From the NCBI GenBank assembly GCA_007121775.1, contig SKJY01000048.1, positions 1 to 45,915 on the forward strand: 45,915 bases of DNA, given 5' to 3'. The notes beneath the pieces are model-generated. The model was given only the letters and a program-made list of their open reading frames with translations. It did no database searches and was not told the origin of the DNA. The first letter of the stretch is position 1, and each line of letters opens with the position of its first letter. This DNA is from Gemmatimonadota bacterium. Its GTDB lineage: Bacteria; Gemmatimonadota; Gemmatimonadetes; Longimicrobiales; Gaopeijiaceae. Made by a program: the position numbers and the translations under genes. Below, one piece after another: positions 25,239-33,872 of the stretch.

Positions 25239-26714
25239 TCAGCGGTCATCCAGCAGATTCTCTCCGCCGGACTCCCGGTACTCCCGGTCGATCTCCTCCT
25301 GGATCGTGGTGTCCGGCGAGAGGTCGTCCTGTTCGCGGCCAGAGGGCGCCTCAACCCTGCCGGCCCTGTCACCGGGGACCGGCCCGGACGATTTCCGGCC
25401 CCGCCCCGGCAGGTCCTGGCCCCGCTCCGACCCTTCAAGAGGCTGCCTCGGCACTTCCTGGCTCGGCCCCTGCCCTTCAAGGAGGCGCACCCCGAACTCA
25501 GGCGGCGGAGTCCGGACCCCTGCAGCCTCGAAGGCCTCCTTGACCGCCTGGATGGTCCGGCTCCGGACCTTTCCGAAATCGCTCTCGGTCTGATCGACCC
25601 AGGCGATGACCTGGATTGTCACGGACGAGTCACCCAACTCCTGCACCCTGACGGCTGGGGCTGGCTGGGCCAGGATGCCCCCCAAACCCACCAGCGTCTC
25701 CCGAGCCACGCCCAGGGCCACATCCAGGACCTCGTCCGACGCCACATCCACGGTGAAGACGAACCGCCGGCGAGGGTTCCGGGTCAGGTTCGTGATGACC
25801 GACTTGAAGACGGTGGCGTTGGGAACCTGCACATGGTTGCCGTCCAGCGTCATGAGGACGGTCTCCTTCCCGGTGAGCCGTACGATCCTGCCTTCCTCCC
25901 CGGCCAGGCGGACATGGTCCCGGACGGCAAAAGGCTGTCGGATGGAGAGGAGGATCCCGGCAAGGTAGTTCTCCACGATGTCCCGGAAGGCGAAACCCAC
26001 TGCGATCCCCAGCACACCTGCGGCTCCCAGGACGGCGCCCACCAGCGCCGCGATCCCCATGAGGTCAAGCGCCAGGACCACCGCCAAAAGGAGGACCCCG
26101 GCCCGCACCGCCTGCCGTACCAGATTCTCCACAAAGGGATTCGGGTTTTCCCGACGGAACGGGAATCGACGCTGCGACAGCCACCCTCCGAGGACGGCCC
26201 CGGCAACCACCACCACCAGCCCGAGCAGGAGCGAGGGAAGGAAGCGGAGGAAGGCCATGCCCTTCTCCCGGGTCCGCTCCACCGCCGGCTGCAGGCGCCG
26301 CCGCAGATCCGTCTCCACCACCAGCGCCCGGGAATCCACGTACACGATGCCGGGAACCACCTCCCGGGCATACCGGATTGCGTCGTCCCGATCCTCCACG
26401 GAGAGAGCCCGCCCCCGCACCTCCAGGATCACCCCCTCCCGGTGAAGCTCCACATCCTGGAGCCCTGGAATGCGGGCATAGATTGCCCGGAGTTGATCCA
26501 GGGGGTCATCGGCAACCTGGAAATCCGGTGACCCCGGGAGGGGAAGGTCGGCTGTGGGGCCGACGCCGTCGGCGTCCGATATCAACGGCCACTCCGCAGC
26601 GGCGGGCGGCGACACGGCGCCGGCTGACAATGGGCCGGGGTGTAGCGCTACCGCCGACACCAGCGCCAGAGCGAGCGCCGGGCGGCACACCGGAAGTCCC
26701 GCCGGCCCGCTCAA
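25239..26714 (-). CDS. BON-domain MscS-family mechanosensitive channel
   Basis: Small-conductance mechanosensitive channel of about 491 aa. A signal-like N-terminus (ALALALVSAVAL) leads to a periplasmic BON domain (DQLRAIYARIPGLQDVEL through REVVPGIVYVDSRAL), then three or so membrane helices and the MscS core. The pore helix has AALVGAVLGAAGVLGIAVGFAFRDIVENYLAGILL, followed by the beta-domain (PFAVRDHVRL, GRIVRLTGKETVL, NHVQVPNATVF). The C-terminus is a long charged tail. TTG 26714 is chosen because it overlaps the hydrolase stop (TTGA) and starts just before the signal; the first ATG/GTG-type reading at 26777 would overlap the hydrolase by 67 bp. Fusion of BON to MscS suggests an outer-envelope-sensing role. 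Confidence 0.9.
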   Translation of the reverse strand: MSGPAGLPVCRPALALALVSAVALHPGPLSAGAVSPPAAAEWPLISDADGVGPTADLPLPGSPDFQVADDPLDQLRAIYARIPGLQDVELHREGVILEVRGRALSVEDRDDAIRYAREVVPGIVYVDSRALVVETDLRRRLQPAVERTREKGMAFLRFLPSLLLGLVVVVAGAVLGGWLSQRRFPFRRENPNPFVENLVRQAVRAGVLLLAVVLALDLMGIAALVGAVLGAAGVLGIAVGFAFRDIVENYLAGILLSIRQPFAVRDHVRLAGEEGRIVRLTGKETVLMTLDGNHVQVPNATVFKSVITNLTRNPRRRFVFTVDVASDEVLDVALGVARETLVGLGGILAQPAPAVRVQELGDSSVTIQVIAWVDQTESDFGKVRSRTIQAVKEAFEAAGVRTPPPEFGVRLLEGQGPSQEVPRQPLEGSERGQDLPGRGRKSSGPVPGDRAGRVEAPSGREQDDLSPDTTIQEEIDREYRESGGENLLDDR

Positions 26715-27622
26715 CCGTCCCCCCGCAGATGGGTCTCCAGGAATTCCACCTGGATCCCCGATACCCGTCCAAACCACGGCTCCACGTAGGGATCGAAGTG
26801 TCCCATGGGGAAGTCGTGGAGCTCCACGCCGGGGATCCGTCCTGCCACCTTCCGGGTCGCGCTAGGCGGGCAAATGGCATCCTCCATGGCCACCACCACC
26901 TGGGTGGAGACCCTGATGGCACCTGTCCGCCGCCCGGGATGGTAGCGGAGGATCTCCAGGAAAACCCGGGCCGGAACCCGCCCTGACCACCGGGCATCCT
27001 CGGGGATCATGGCGGTGTACCCCTTGTGGGAATCAGGTGAGGCCAGGAGCGCCAGTCCCTGGGGCGCCACCACCGGGACCGTCAGCGGGGAGATCCGGAG
27101 CAGGCCGCGGAGCCCATCCACGACCCCACGAAAGACGGCGGGGAGATGATACCGGAGGGGGTACGCCAGGGTGCTGGCCCACCCGCTCACGAAGGGGATC
27201 TGCGACACCACGGCTCGAACGCCCGGGGGGGCCTCCGCTGCCAGGGCCAGCACATGTCCCCCGGAGAACGAGGTGCCCCACAGGGCGATCCGCTCTCCGT
27301 CCAGGGCAGGGTCGGAACGGACGAAATCCAGGGCGGCTCGGTAATCCTGAAGCTGGCGGAACGGACTCACCAGACCGCGGGGGTCGCCAGGGCTCTCGCC
27401 CAGATGCCGGTAGTCGAAGACGAGAACGGCGAATCCCCGGGCTGCGAAGCGTCCGGCGAAGGCGTCGAGTCCGAAACGCCGTTCCGCGCCAATCCCGTGA
27501 GCCATGACCACGGTGGGCAGCCTGGAGGGAGCTGCCCCGGCGCCGTCGGGGAGGTGCAGATCGCCGAAGCAGAGACCATCGCCACTGGGAAATTGAATCG
27601 ACCGGATCACTCCACCCTCCAT
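26711..27622 (-). CDS. Alpha/beta hydrolase
   Basis: Cytoplasmic serine hydrolase, 303 aa. The oxyanion loop is VVMAHGIGAERRFG, a strand-turn FDYRHLGES follows, and the nucleophile elbow is LWGTSFSGGHVLAL (Ser in GxSxG). The acid is probably Asp in AMEDAICPP, and the general base is the His in MGHFDPYVEPW. The cap region is in the middle (SGWASTLAYPLRYHLPAVF). It resembles the dienelactone-hydrolase/DUF-type esterases annotated as acetylxylan esterase-like or X-Pro peptidase-like, but the substrate cannot be named. It heads the hydrolase-MscS pair, with the channel gene starting inside its stop codon. Confidence 0.88.
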   Translation of the reverse strand: MEGGVIRSIQFPSGDGLCFGDLHLPDGAGAAPSRLPTVVMAHGIGAERRFGLDAFAGRFAARGFAVLVFDYRHLGESPGDPRGLVSPFRQLQDYRAALDFVRSDPALDGERIALWGTSFSGGHVLALAAEAPPGVRAVVSQIPFVSGWASTLAYPLRYHLPAVFRGVVDGLRGLLRISPLTVPVVAPQGLALLASPDSHKGYTAMIPEDARWSGRVPARVFLEILRYHPGRRTGAIRVSTQVVVAMEDAICPPSATRKVAGRIPGVELHDFPMGHFDPYVEPWFGRVSGIQVEFLETHLRGDG

Positions 27623-27788
27623 GGATCTTGCCCCTGATCGAGCCTTCTCGGCGGTGAACGCCCTGGTCCGACCGATGCCGGCGAACCGTAGGCTTGCGAA
27701 ACAGCCACGCCTTGCACATCGCCCTGAGCGTTTCTAACCTCAGATCTCCGACGCACTGTCCGGTGATGCCTCACCTGACTCGGAAACC

Positions 27789-29717
27789 ATGGGAATCCGG
27801 GCGGCGGTGTCCGCAGGCCTCGACACGCTCAGGATCCCGCAGGCCCTCTACTATACGACTATGAACTGGAGTCGCCACGTGAACCACCCCGACTGGGTAC
27901 GGAATCAGGACCTCATCGACTGGGTCCAGGATGTTGCCGCGCTTACCAAACCGGCCTCCATCCACTGGGTCGATGGAAGCGAGCAGGAGAACGAGGATCT
28001 CTGCCAACTTCTGGTGGACGGAGGTACCTTCACCCGGCTCAACCCGGAGAAGCGCCCGAACAGCTATGCCGCCTTCTCCGACCCCAGCGACGTGGCCCGG
28101 GTGGAAGGCCGCACCTACATCTGCAGCCGACGCAAGGAGGATGCGGGCCCCACCAACAATTGGATGGACCCGGACGAGATGAAGGGCATCCTGAACGGGC
28201 TCATGGATGGGTGTATGAAGGGGCGCACCATGTACGTGATTCCCTTCAGCATGGGTCCCATCGGCTCGGACATCTCCGAGATCGGGGTGGAGATCACCGA
28301 CTCGGCCTACGTGGTGGTGAACATGCGGATCATGACCCGCATGGGGAAGGAGGTCCTGGACGCCCTGGGCGATGACCCGGACTTCGTGCGCTGCCTCCAC
28401 TCGGTGGGCGCACCGCTGGAAGAGGGACAGGAAGACGTGCCGTGGCCCTGCAACCCGGAGAAGTACATCACCCACTTCCCCGAGGAGCGGAGCATCATCT
28501 CCTACGGCAGCGGGTACGGCGGGAATGCCCTTCTGGGGAAGAAGTGCTTCGCCCTGCGCATCGCCTCCACCATGGCCCGGGATGAAGGGTGGCTCGCCGA
28601 ACACATGCTGATCCTGGGGGTGGAGTCGCCCAAGGGAGAGAAGACCTACGTGGCCGCCGCCTTCCCCAGCGCCTGCGGAAAGACGAATTTCGCCATGCTG
28701 ATCCCGCCGGAGGGCCTCCAGGACTGGAAGGTCACCACCATCGGCGACGACATCGCCTGGATCAAGAAGGACCCGGAGGGGCGCCTCCGGGCCATCAACC
28801 CCGAGTCCGGGTTCTTCGGCGTGGCACCGGGCACAAACGAGAAGTCGAACCCGAACGCCATGGCATCCCTCAATGCCAACTCGATCTTCACCAACTGCGC
28901 CCTGACCGACGACGGGGACGTGTGGTGGGAGGGGCTCACCAAGGAGCCGCCGGCGAACCTCACCGACTGGCAGGGCAACCCCTTCGATCCGTCCAGCGGG
29001 AAGACAGCGGCCCACCCCAATGCCCGCTTCACTGCGCCGGCGGGACAGTGCCCCTGCATCGACCCGGCGTGGGAAGACCCCACCGGAGTTCCCATCAGCG
29101 CCTTCATCTTCGGGGGGCGTCGCGGTGACACGGTGCCCCTGGTCTACCAGGCGGCGAACTGGAACTTTGGCGTCTACATGGCGGCCACCATGGGGTCGGA
29201 GATGACGGCGGCGGCGGCCGGGACGGTGGGTAAGGTCCGCCGAGACCCCTTCGCCATGCTGCCCTTCGCCGGCTACCACATGGCAGACTACATCAACCAC
29301 TGGCTCGACTTCGGCCGGGACCTGCCTGATTCTCCGCGCATGTTCTGCGTGAACTGGTTCCGGGTCGACGAGGACGGGAACTTCATGTGGCCCGGCTTCG
29401 GCGAGAACATGCGGGTCCTGAAGTGGATCGTGGAGCGGGTGCGCGGCCGGGCTCGGGCAGTGGAGAGTCCCCTGGGGTGGATGCCCCGGTACAAGGACAT
29501 CGACTGGACCGGAATGAATGGGTTCTCCGAGGAGGAGTTCCACCAGCTCATGCGGGTCGACCGGGAGAAATGGAAGGGTGAGGTTTTGGGTCACGATGAG
29601 TTCTTCGCCCGCCTCTACGACCGGCTCCCCAAGGAGTTCATCTTCATGAAGGAACTCCTCAGGTCCAGCCTCTGGCGTTCGCCGGAGCAGTGGTGGCTGG
29701 AGGCGGAGCGGTACTGA
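27789..29717 (+). CDS. pckG: Phosphoenolpyruvate carboxykinase (GTP)
   Basis: Converts oxaloacetate plus GTP to phosphoenolpyruvate, CO2 and GDP; the entry step of gluconeogenesis. Motifs are unmistakable: the P-loop with reactive Cys ([15 protein letters not shown]), the kinase-2 region ([11 protein letters not shown]), the guanine-site/arginine loop ([19 protein letters not shown]), [21 protein letters not shown], and [15 protein letters not shown] with [19 protein letters not shown]. Length is 642 aa from ATG 27789, or 618 from ATG 27861 (MNWSRH), nearer to the bacterial norm of about 600-620. Neither has a strong ribosome site, so the start is open; the conserved part begins near [14 protein letters not shown]. 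It is a single-gene unit with its own hairpin downstream. Confidence 0.97.
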   Translation: MGIRAAVSAGLDTLRIPQALYYTTMNWSRHVNHPDWVRNQDLIDWVQDVAALTKPASIHWVDGSEQENEDLCQLLVDGGTFTRLNPEKRPNSYAAFSDPSDVARVEGRTYICSRRKEDAGPTNNWMDPDEMKGILNGLMDGCMKGRTMYVIPFSMGPIGSDISEIGVEITDSAYVVVNMRIMTRMGKEVLDALGDDPDFVRCLHSVGAPLEEGQEDVPWPCNPEKYITHFPEERSIISYGSGYGGNALLGKKCFALRIASTMARDEGWLAEHMLILGVESPKGEKTYVAAAFPSACGKTNFAMLIPPEGLQDWKVTTIGDDIAWIKKDPEGRLRAINPESGFFGVAPGTNEKSNPNAMASLNANSIFTNCALTDDGDVWWEGLTKEPPANLTDWQGNPFDPSSGKTAAHPNARFTAPAGQCPCIDPAWEDPTGVPISAFIFGGRRGDTVPLVYQAANWNFGVYMAATMGSEMTAAAAGTVGKVRRDPFAMLPFAGYHMADYINHWLDFGRDLPDSPRMFCVNWFRVDEDGNFMWPGFGENMRVLKWIVERVRGRARAVESPLGWMPRYKDIDWTGMNGFSEEEFHQLMRVDREKWKGEVLGHDEFFARLYDRLPKEFIFMKELLRSSLWRSPEQWWLEAERY

Positions 29718-29784
29718 TCGCTCCAGTTCCAGGTAGCGCTCTCCGGGAGTCGAGTTGAATCACTCCTGGCGAGCAGGGGCAGAT

Positions 29785-29819
29785 TGACCCCCCGTCACCG
29801 GTCCGGTGGCGGGGGGTCA
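29785..29819. terminator. Bidirectional hairpin between pckG and cupin genes
   Basis: Near-perfect 17-bp inverted repeat TGACCCCCCGTCACCGG/CCGGTGGCGGGGGGTCA with one mismatch and a minimal centre, placed between two convergent genes. It is followed on the + strand by a short CTGTTTA, a weak T tract. The stop codon of the cupin gene (29795-29797) lies inside the left arm, so the hairpin also serves as the end of that gene. Confidence 0.75.
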
Positions 29820-30160
29820 CTGTTTATGCCGCCAGGGCTCCAGAAGACCGCAAGCCAGATGGTGTCTTCCCCGGGAGCAGTCCACGCCACCCGGTGACGC
29901 CGGTGGGCAGGGATGAAGAGGTGATCCCCGGGACCCAGGCGCCGATCCTCCTGGGGATCCTCAAGGGAAACAACTGCGGCACCGGTCAGGACCACCACCC
30001 ACTCCGCCTCTTCCTGGTCGTACCAGAACCCGTCAGGCGAGGCATCCCCCCGGGAGACGATCCGTTCGATGCGCACGCCGGGGCGGATGAGGAGGTCATC
30101 CACCAGTTCCCCGGACCATTCAGGACCCGCGTCCACCTGGAAGAGATTCTTGGCGCCCAT
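29795..30160 (-). CDS. Small cupin-domain protein
   Basis: 121-residue single-domain cupin. The pattern FWYDQEEAEWVVVLTGAA, then LGPGDHLFIPAHRRHRVAWT, gives the two cupin motifs: His is lacking in the first (the usual HxH is replaced by YDQEEAEW), while GDHLFIPAHRRHRV supplies Pro and His in the second. Such small cupins bind a metal or a small ligand, and family members are often annotated only as cupin. GGGGAG stands 7 nt before the ATG. It is alone on the - strand, convergent with pckG; its C-terminal Pro-rich tail is encoded by the hairpin sequence. Function unknown. Confidence 0.85.
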   Translation of the reverse strand: MGAKNLFQVDAGPEWSGELVDDLLIRPGVRIERIVSRGDASPDGFWYDQEEAEWVVVLTGAAVVSLEDPQEDRRLGPGDHLFIPAHRRHRVAWTAPGEDTIWLAVFWSPGGINSDPPPPDR

Positions 30161-30273
30161 ATGGATACTCCCCTAGCTTGAACTGATCGTTGACCGCGCA
30201 GCCTGCGCCGATCGTCCGCTTCCGAAGGCTGCGGTGAGCTTTCATCCCCGAAGGCTACGCTGATCGTTCCCCC

Positions 30274-30309
30274 TGAACAGGAGAAGTCCTTTGAACAGGA
30301 GAAGTCCTT
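30274..30309. repeat. Tandem 18-bp repeat carrying two Shine-Dalgarno sequences
   Basis: The unit TGAACAGGAGAAGTCCTT occurs twice without a mismatch (30274-30291 and 30292-30309), directly before the DUF4438 gene. Each copy contains AGGAGA; the second is about 9 nt from ATG 30312. An in-frame TTG at 30291 is a possible but less likely earlier start. The upstream region also repeats CGAAGGCT and TGATCGTT loosely. Confidence 0.95.
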
Positions 30310-30311
30310 CG

Positions 30312-31289
30312 ATGCGTCGTCTCTCTCCCACGATTTCCACCCTCTCCGTCGCCACCCTGGTCGCTTTGACCCCTGTCCTGACGCCGGAATCCGCCGCCGC
30401 CCAAGACCTCCGTCCCCTGGAGGTGAACCGGGACCACCTGGTGGAGATGGCGGCGCTGGGCGAGATCCGGGCCCCCACCTTCCCGAATCCGCCCTACCGG
30501 ATCGCTCCCGACGGCTCCATCCTCACCATCCCCGGCACCAGCAGCATCGTCTACAACTTCCGGGTGGGAGACACGGCCATCGACATGGCCGGTGACCACA
30601 TTGAACCGGGGGTGAGCATGTCCCACCCATCGGACGCGGAGCGCCACGCCCTGAACGTCCTGGCCCAGATCGGCAATGAGGTCCGGATCGTCTCCGGCGA
30701 AGCCAGGGGAGCCGTAGGCACGGTCATCGGGAAGCATGGAGGCATCGACAATGTGATGGTGGAGTTCCCCGACGCGGTCTACGACGATCTGGTCATCGGC
30801 GACCGGATGCAGGTACGGGCCATCGGACTGGGGATGGAGGCCACCAATGTGGAGGGAGTGGCCATCCGGAACATGAGCCCGCGCCTCCTGGACGCCCTGA
30901 ACGCCGCCGGGATGGGGGTGGATGGGGACGGGATGCTCCAGGTCCCGGTGACCCACCTCGTGCCGGCCAAGGTCATGGGGTCGGGGCTGGGCCGGAATCA
31001 TGTGGCCTCCGGTGACTACGACATCCAGATGTTCGACGAGGGGGTGAATGAGCGCTACAACCTGAACAGCCTCCGGATGGGAGACATTGTGGCCATCATC
31101 GACGCCGACAACACCCACGGACGCATCTATCTGGAGGGGGCGGTCACCATCGGGGTCATTAGCCATGGGAAGAGCCGTGTGGCCGGCCATGGCCCGGGGG
31201 TCACGGCGCTCCTGACCTCCGCCGAGGGCCGGATCACTCCGGTCATGGACCCTGACGCCAATCTGGCGACCCTCCTGAACCTGCGCTGA
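30312..31289 (+). CDS. Exported DUF4438 family protein
   Basis: Protein of 325 aa whose function is unknown. The family match is strong: YNFRVGD, GDHIEPGVSM, QIGNEVRIVSGEARGAVGTVIGKHGGIDNVMVEF-type block, KVMGSGLGRN, SLRMGDIVAIIDADN and GAVTIGVISHGKS with AGHGPGV near the end. It has an N-terminal signal (STLSVATLVALTPVLTPESAAAQ) with a clear AAA-Q-type cleavage site, so it is predicted to be periplasmic. In the family members I know of this domain appears without a signal, so export is a point of interest. ATG 30312 is chosen for its good ribosome site in the second 18-bp repeat. It is a single gene, convergent with the MBL hydrolase. Confidence 0.87.
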   Translation: MRRLSPTISTLSVATLVALTPVLTPESAAAQDLRPLEVNRDHLVEMAALGEIRAPTFPNPPYRIAPDGSILTIPGTSSIVYNFRVGDTAIDMAGDHIEPGVSMSHPSDAERHALNVLAQIGNEVRIVSGEARGAVGTVIGKHGGIDNVMVEFPDAVYDDLVIGDRMQVRAIGLGMEATNVEGVAIRNMSPRLLDALNAAGMGVDGDGMLQVPVTHLVPAKVMGSGLGRNHVASGDYDIQMFDEGVNERYNLNSLRMGDIVAIIDADNTHGRIYLEGAVTIGVISHGKSRVAGHGPGVTALLTSAEGRITPVMDPDANLATLLNLR

Positions 31290-31333
31290 TTGCCGGACGG
31301 GAGGCGTAACGTCTCTGGGCCGGGTGCCGGCTG

Positions 31334-32131
31334 TCAGTAGAAGGCCAGCACCCGGTCCCAGAAGGCGTCTCCACCCTCCTCGCAGCGGGCGTGGGCGGTG
31401 CAGATCCAGGCGGGCTCCAGCCCCAGGTTCCGGAGCCGGGCCCGAAGGGTATGGAGGCTCTCCCGAGCCAGCGCCGCATCGTCCGAATAGAGTGCCAGGG
31501 CCGGCTGGGGGCCACCGGTGAGGGTATGGGCCACGGCATCGCCCACGAATAGCACCTCTCCCATGAGGTAGGCGGCGCTCCCGGCGGTATGCCCCGGGAC
31601 CAGGAAGGTCCGCACCGTATCTGCCCCGAAGACCAGCATCGTGTCACCTGAGAACGCCTGAACCTCCACCTCACCGGGAGCGGGGCGCTCAGGCGGCAGC
31701 AGCCGGTCGGCAACCCTGGGGACCACCGCCTCCGGCTCGGCCACTCCGTGGAAGTGATCGACCTCGGCCCGAGCCATGTGGAAGACGGCGTGGCTCACCA
31801 GGGGCCAGGCCCGGATGTGGTCCCGGTGGGCGTGGGTCAGGAGCACATCCGTCACATCATCCAACCCCACCCCGAGCCGCGCCAGTTCCTCTTCCAGCGG
31901 CTCCTCAGCCCCCCACCATCCCAGATCCACAAGGATGACACCCGCACTGGTTCGGGTCGCATGGATCAAACTATTGCTGGGGCCGGCCGTGGTCACGGAC
32001 ACGGCCTCCGGGAGGTCATGAAGGGGGGCGGGAGCCCGAGCCGCGCAGGCACCGGAGACCATGAGGAGCATCGACACCAGCAGGAGGGTGAGCCACCGCA
32101 GAACGCCTCTGGGGGCCGGGAGGACGGTCAC
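31334..32131 (-). CDS. Metallo-beta-lactamase-fold hydrolase, exported
   Basis: MBL-fold metallohydrolase, 265 aa. The metal ligands are visible: HxHxDH in LLTHAHRDHI, His in PGHTAGSAAY, Asp in VGDAVAH, and His in CTAHARCEE. The N-terminus has a hydrophobic segment (WLTLLLVSMLLMVSGACA) that is either a loose lipobox (SGAC, with Ser rather than Leu at -3) or a Sec signal cleaved after CAA. Start GTG 32131 overlaps the stop of the lipoprotein gene upstream on this strand (GTGA), so they are co-translated. Members include glyoxalase II-like, lactonase and beta-lactamase enzymes; the substrate is unknown. Confidence 0.88.
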   Translation of the reverse strand: MTVLPAPRGVLRWLTLLLVSMLLMVSGACAARAPAPLHDLPEAVSVTTAGPSNSLIHATRTSAGVILVDLGWWGAEEPLEEELARLGVGLDDVTDVLLTHAHRDHIRAWPLVSHAVFHMARAEVDHFHGVAEPEAVVPRVADRLLPPERPAPGEVEVQAFSGDTMLVFGADTVRTFLVPGHTAGSAAYLMGEVLFVGDAVAHTLTGGPQPALALYSDDAALARESLHTLRARLRNLGLEPAWICTAHARCEEGGDAFWDRVLAFY

Positions 32132-33729
32132 GGAACCGCATCTCCGGGGCGGAGCGCCACATCCTCCAGGAACTCCACATTCCGGATCAGGGCGTCGTAG
32201 AGGGCTCGGGTAAGAACTTCCGGTCCCGCATCGGCGCTCTCCCGGCCTGTTTCCTCCCGCGCCGGGTCAGAACCCTCCCAGCGCTCCGGAGGGGCGAAGG
32301 CCTCACCCGTCGTGTAGGCGTTGGCCGCAGCGGTGAGGAAGGCCCCCACCACCGCCGGACTTCTCCGGGCATCCCGAGGGCTCCCCTCGGCATAGCAGAC
32401 AACGGCCATGGGGATCCCCTCGGCGTCCAGATGATGCTCGAGGGCGCCCACCAGCACTTCATCGGTGAAACGCCCCACCGCCTCCAGCGCCTCAGGCGCA
32501 AACCGGGAGAGAAGACGCGCCGTGCCCTCCCGCTCCCGATTCCAACTGAAGCCCCCGGTCAGGTCGTTCACGAAGACCCAGAGCGCCTCCACATCCACCT
32601 CATCCCGCTCTGGCGCGATCCCGTTCGGACCGAAGCGGAGGCGGCTGGGAAGACCCCAGGGACGGGTCAACTCCATAGTCGCCATGAGAATCCCGGTGCT
32701 CCGTTCCGCCATAATCCGGGCCCGCTCCCGATCCTCGTCATCCCCGAACACGTAGAGCATCTCCCAGATTGCCTTCTGGCCCCTCAGGAGGGCGCCCAAC
32801 TCGGTGAGGTCCACGCGAACGTATCGCCTCGCGGTGCCGCCGCCTGGAGTGCCGTTGGCCCCAGGGAACCGGTACATCCCCACCTCCTCATCCCACGCCT
32901 CATCCAATTGGAGCGCCACCGCCCGGGAGATCCCCAGCAGTTCTTCCCTTCCCACCCCCAACGAAATCTCCAATCGATCCTCGGAGACCCTACCGTGGTC
33001 ATCGTCGGACCCCGGCTTCTGCTCCCGGACCCAGGCGTAGATGTGACCACGGAGGGCCGACATCCCGAAGGCCATGCTGCCAAGATCCGTTGATTCCGCC
33101 TCCGGGGTGGGGAAGAAGAGGCCGTTCCGGTGGTGATCCCGAAGCACCTGCAGGCCAGGCGCCACCATGAGGGGGGTGGGCGCGTAGGTCAGGATCGCCT
33201 CGAGCCCGTGGTCAGACCAGCGCCCGGCGCGATGATGGATAAGGTATGACGAGGCGCCGATGGCGAGATCCTCGAGGGTGGCCGACTCGGCGCGCCACAC
33301 ATCTGGAGTCTCCTCGGGAATCCGAAGGCGTCCGGCAACACGCTCGTCGATGATGAAGCTCTGCTGAAGCATCCCGGACAGCTCCAACCACGCCCTGCCC
33401 CGTTCCGCCATGGGCCCGCCGGAGAGTTCGTCACGGTAGTTGGCATGGCCCATCTCACTGGCCCGATGAATGGATCCCGCCGTCCCGATCCCGTTCATGA
33501 CCTGACTTATGTCTCGGAAGCGCACCGCCCCGTCCTCGAACTCCGGCGCTCCCTCGTCCCCGATCCAGCGGGGGACGAGGTGGGAAGGGGGCTCCGCGCT
33601 TGCAACGCCTGCCGGTGAAGCGGACTCCTCTTCACCGGCAGGCGCCGGTGCCTCGCAGGCTGCCAGGGCCACCAGGAACAGACCAGCGAATGGTACGCTT
33701 CCACAGATGCAGATCGACCGACGTGTCAT
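32128..33729 (-). CDS. Lipoprotein of unknown function
   Basis: 533-residue predicted lipoprotein (signal ends in LVALAAC) with AAGGAAG 5-6 nt before ATG 33729. I do not recognise the family. The mature part is mostly helical with repeated Trp/Tyr-rich helices (SSYLIHHRAGRWSDHGLEAIL, KAIWEMLYVFGDDEDRERARI, ALWVFVNDLTGGFSWNRE), an arrangement that could be an alpha/alpha toroid; this is a guess from composition. A short Ala/Pro/Glu linker follows the cysteine. It forms an operon with the MBL hydrolase (4-nt overlap) and is divergent from the DUF1028 gene across a palindrome. Its role may be linked to the hydrolase, for example as an envelope partner. Confidence 0.75.
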   Translation of the reverse strand: MTRRSICICGSVPFAGLFLVALAACEAPAPAGEEESASPAGVASAEPPSHLVPRWIGDEGAPEFEDGAVRFRDISQVMNGIGTAGSIHRASEMGHANYRDELSGGPMAERGRAWLELSGMLQQSFIIDERVAGRLRIPEETPDVWRAESATLEDLAIGASSYLIHHRAGRWSDHGLEAILTYAPTPLMVAPGLQVLRDHHRNGLFFPTPEAESTDLGSMAFGMSALRGHIYAWVREQKPGSDDDHGRVSEDRLEISLGVGREELLGISRAVALQLDEAWDEEVGMYRFPGANGTPGGGTARRYVRVDLTELGALLRGQKAIWEMLYVFGDDEDRERARIMAERSTGILMATMELTRPWGLPSRLRFGPNGIAPERDEVDVEALWVFVNDLTGGFSWNREREGTARLLSRFAPEALEAVGRFTDEVLVGALEHHLDAEGIPMAVVCYAEGSPRDARRSPAVVGAFLTAAANAYTTGEAFAPPERWEGSDPAREETGRESADAGPEVLTRALYDALIRNVEFLEDVALRPGDAVP

Positions 33730-33764
33730 GCGGCTTCCTTGTAGGTAAAGGCCCGCCCTCCGGG

Positions 33765-33786
33765 CCACCATCGAATTCGATGGTGG
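33765..33786. promoter_or_regulatory. 22-bp perfect palindrome between divergent genes
   Basis: CCACCATCGAA/TTCGATGGTGG is perfectly symmetric with no loop, 35 bp upstream of the lipoprotein start on the - strand and 86 bp upstream of the DUF1028 start. A shorter inverted repeat (GCCCG-CCCT-CCGGGC) abuts it at 33751-33765. It is probably an operator for a dimeric regulator acting on one or both units; the binding protein is not encoded in an obvious place nearby. Confidence 0.65.
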
Positions 33787-33872
33787 TAGGTTGTACATTC
33801 CCCGAAGTTCCGCGGAAACCACGGCGCCGGCCACTGGACGCCCCGATTCGCCCCTCGACCCAACAGTCCCTC

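Noticed and set aside
27771-29594. Long - strand open frame (about 600 codons) opposite PEP carboxykinase
   Set aside because: Composition (His/Val/Gly/Arg repeats) is the mirror of strong codon bias in pckG; no domain is recognisable.
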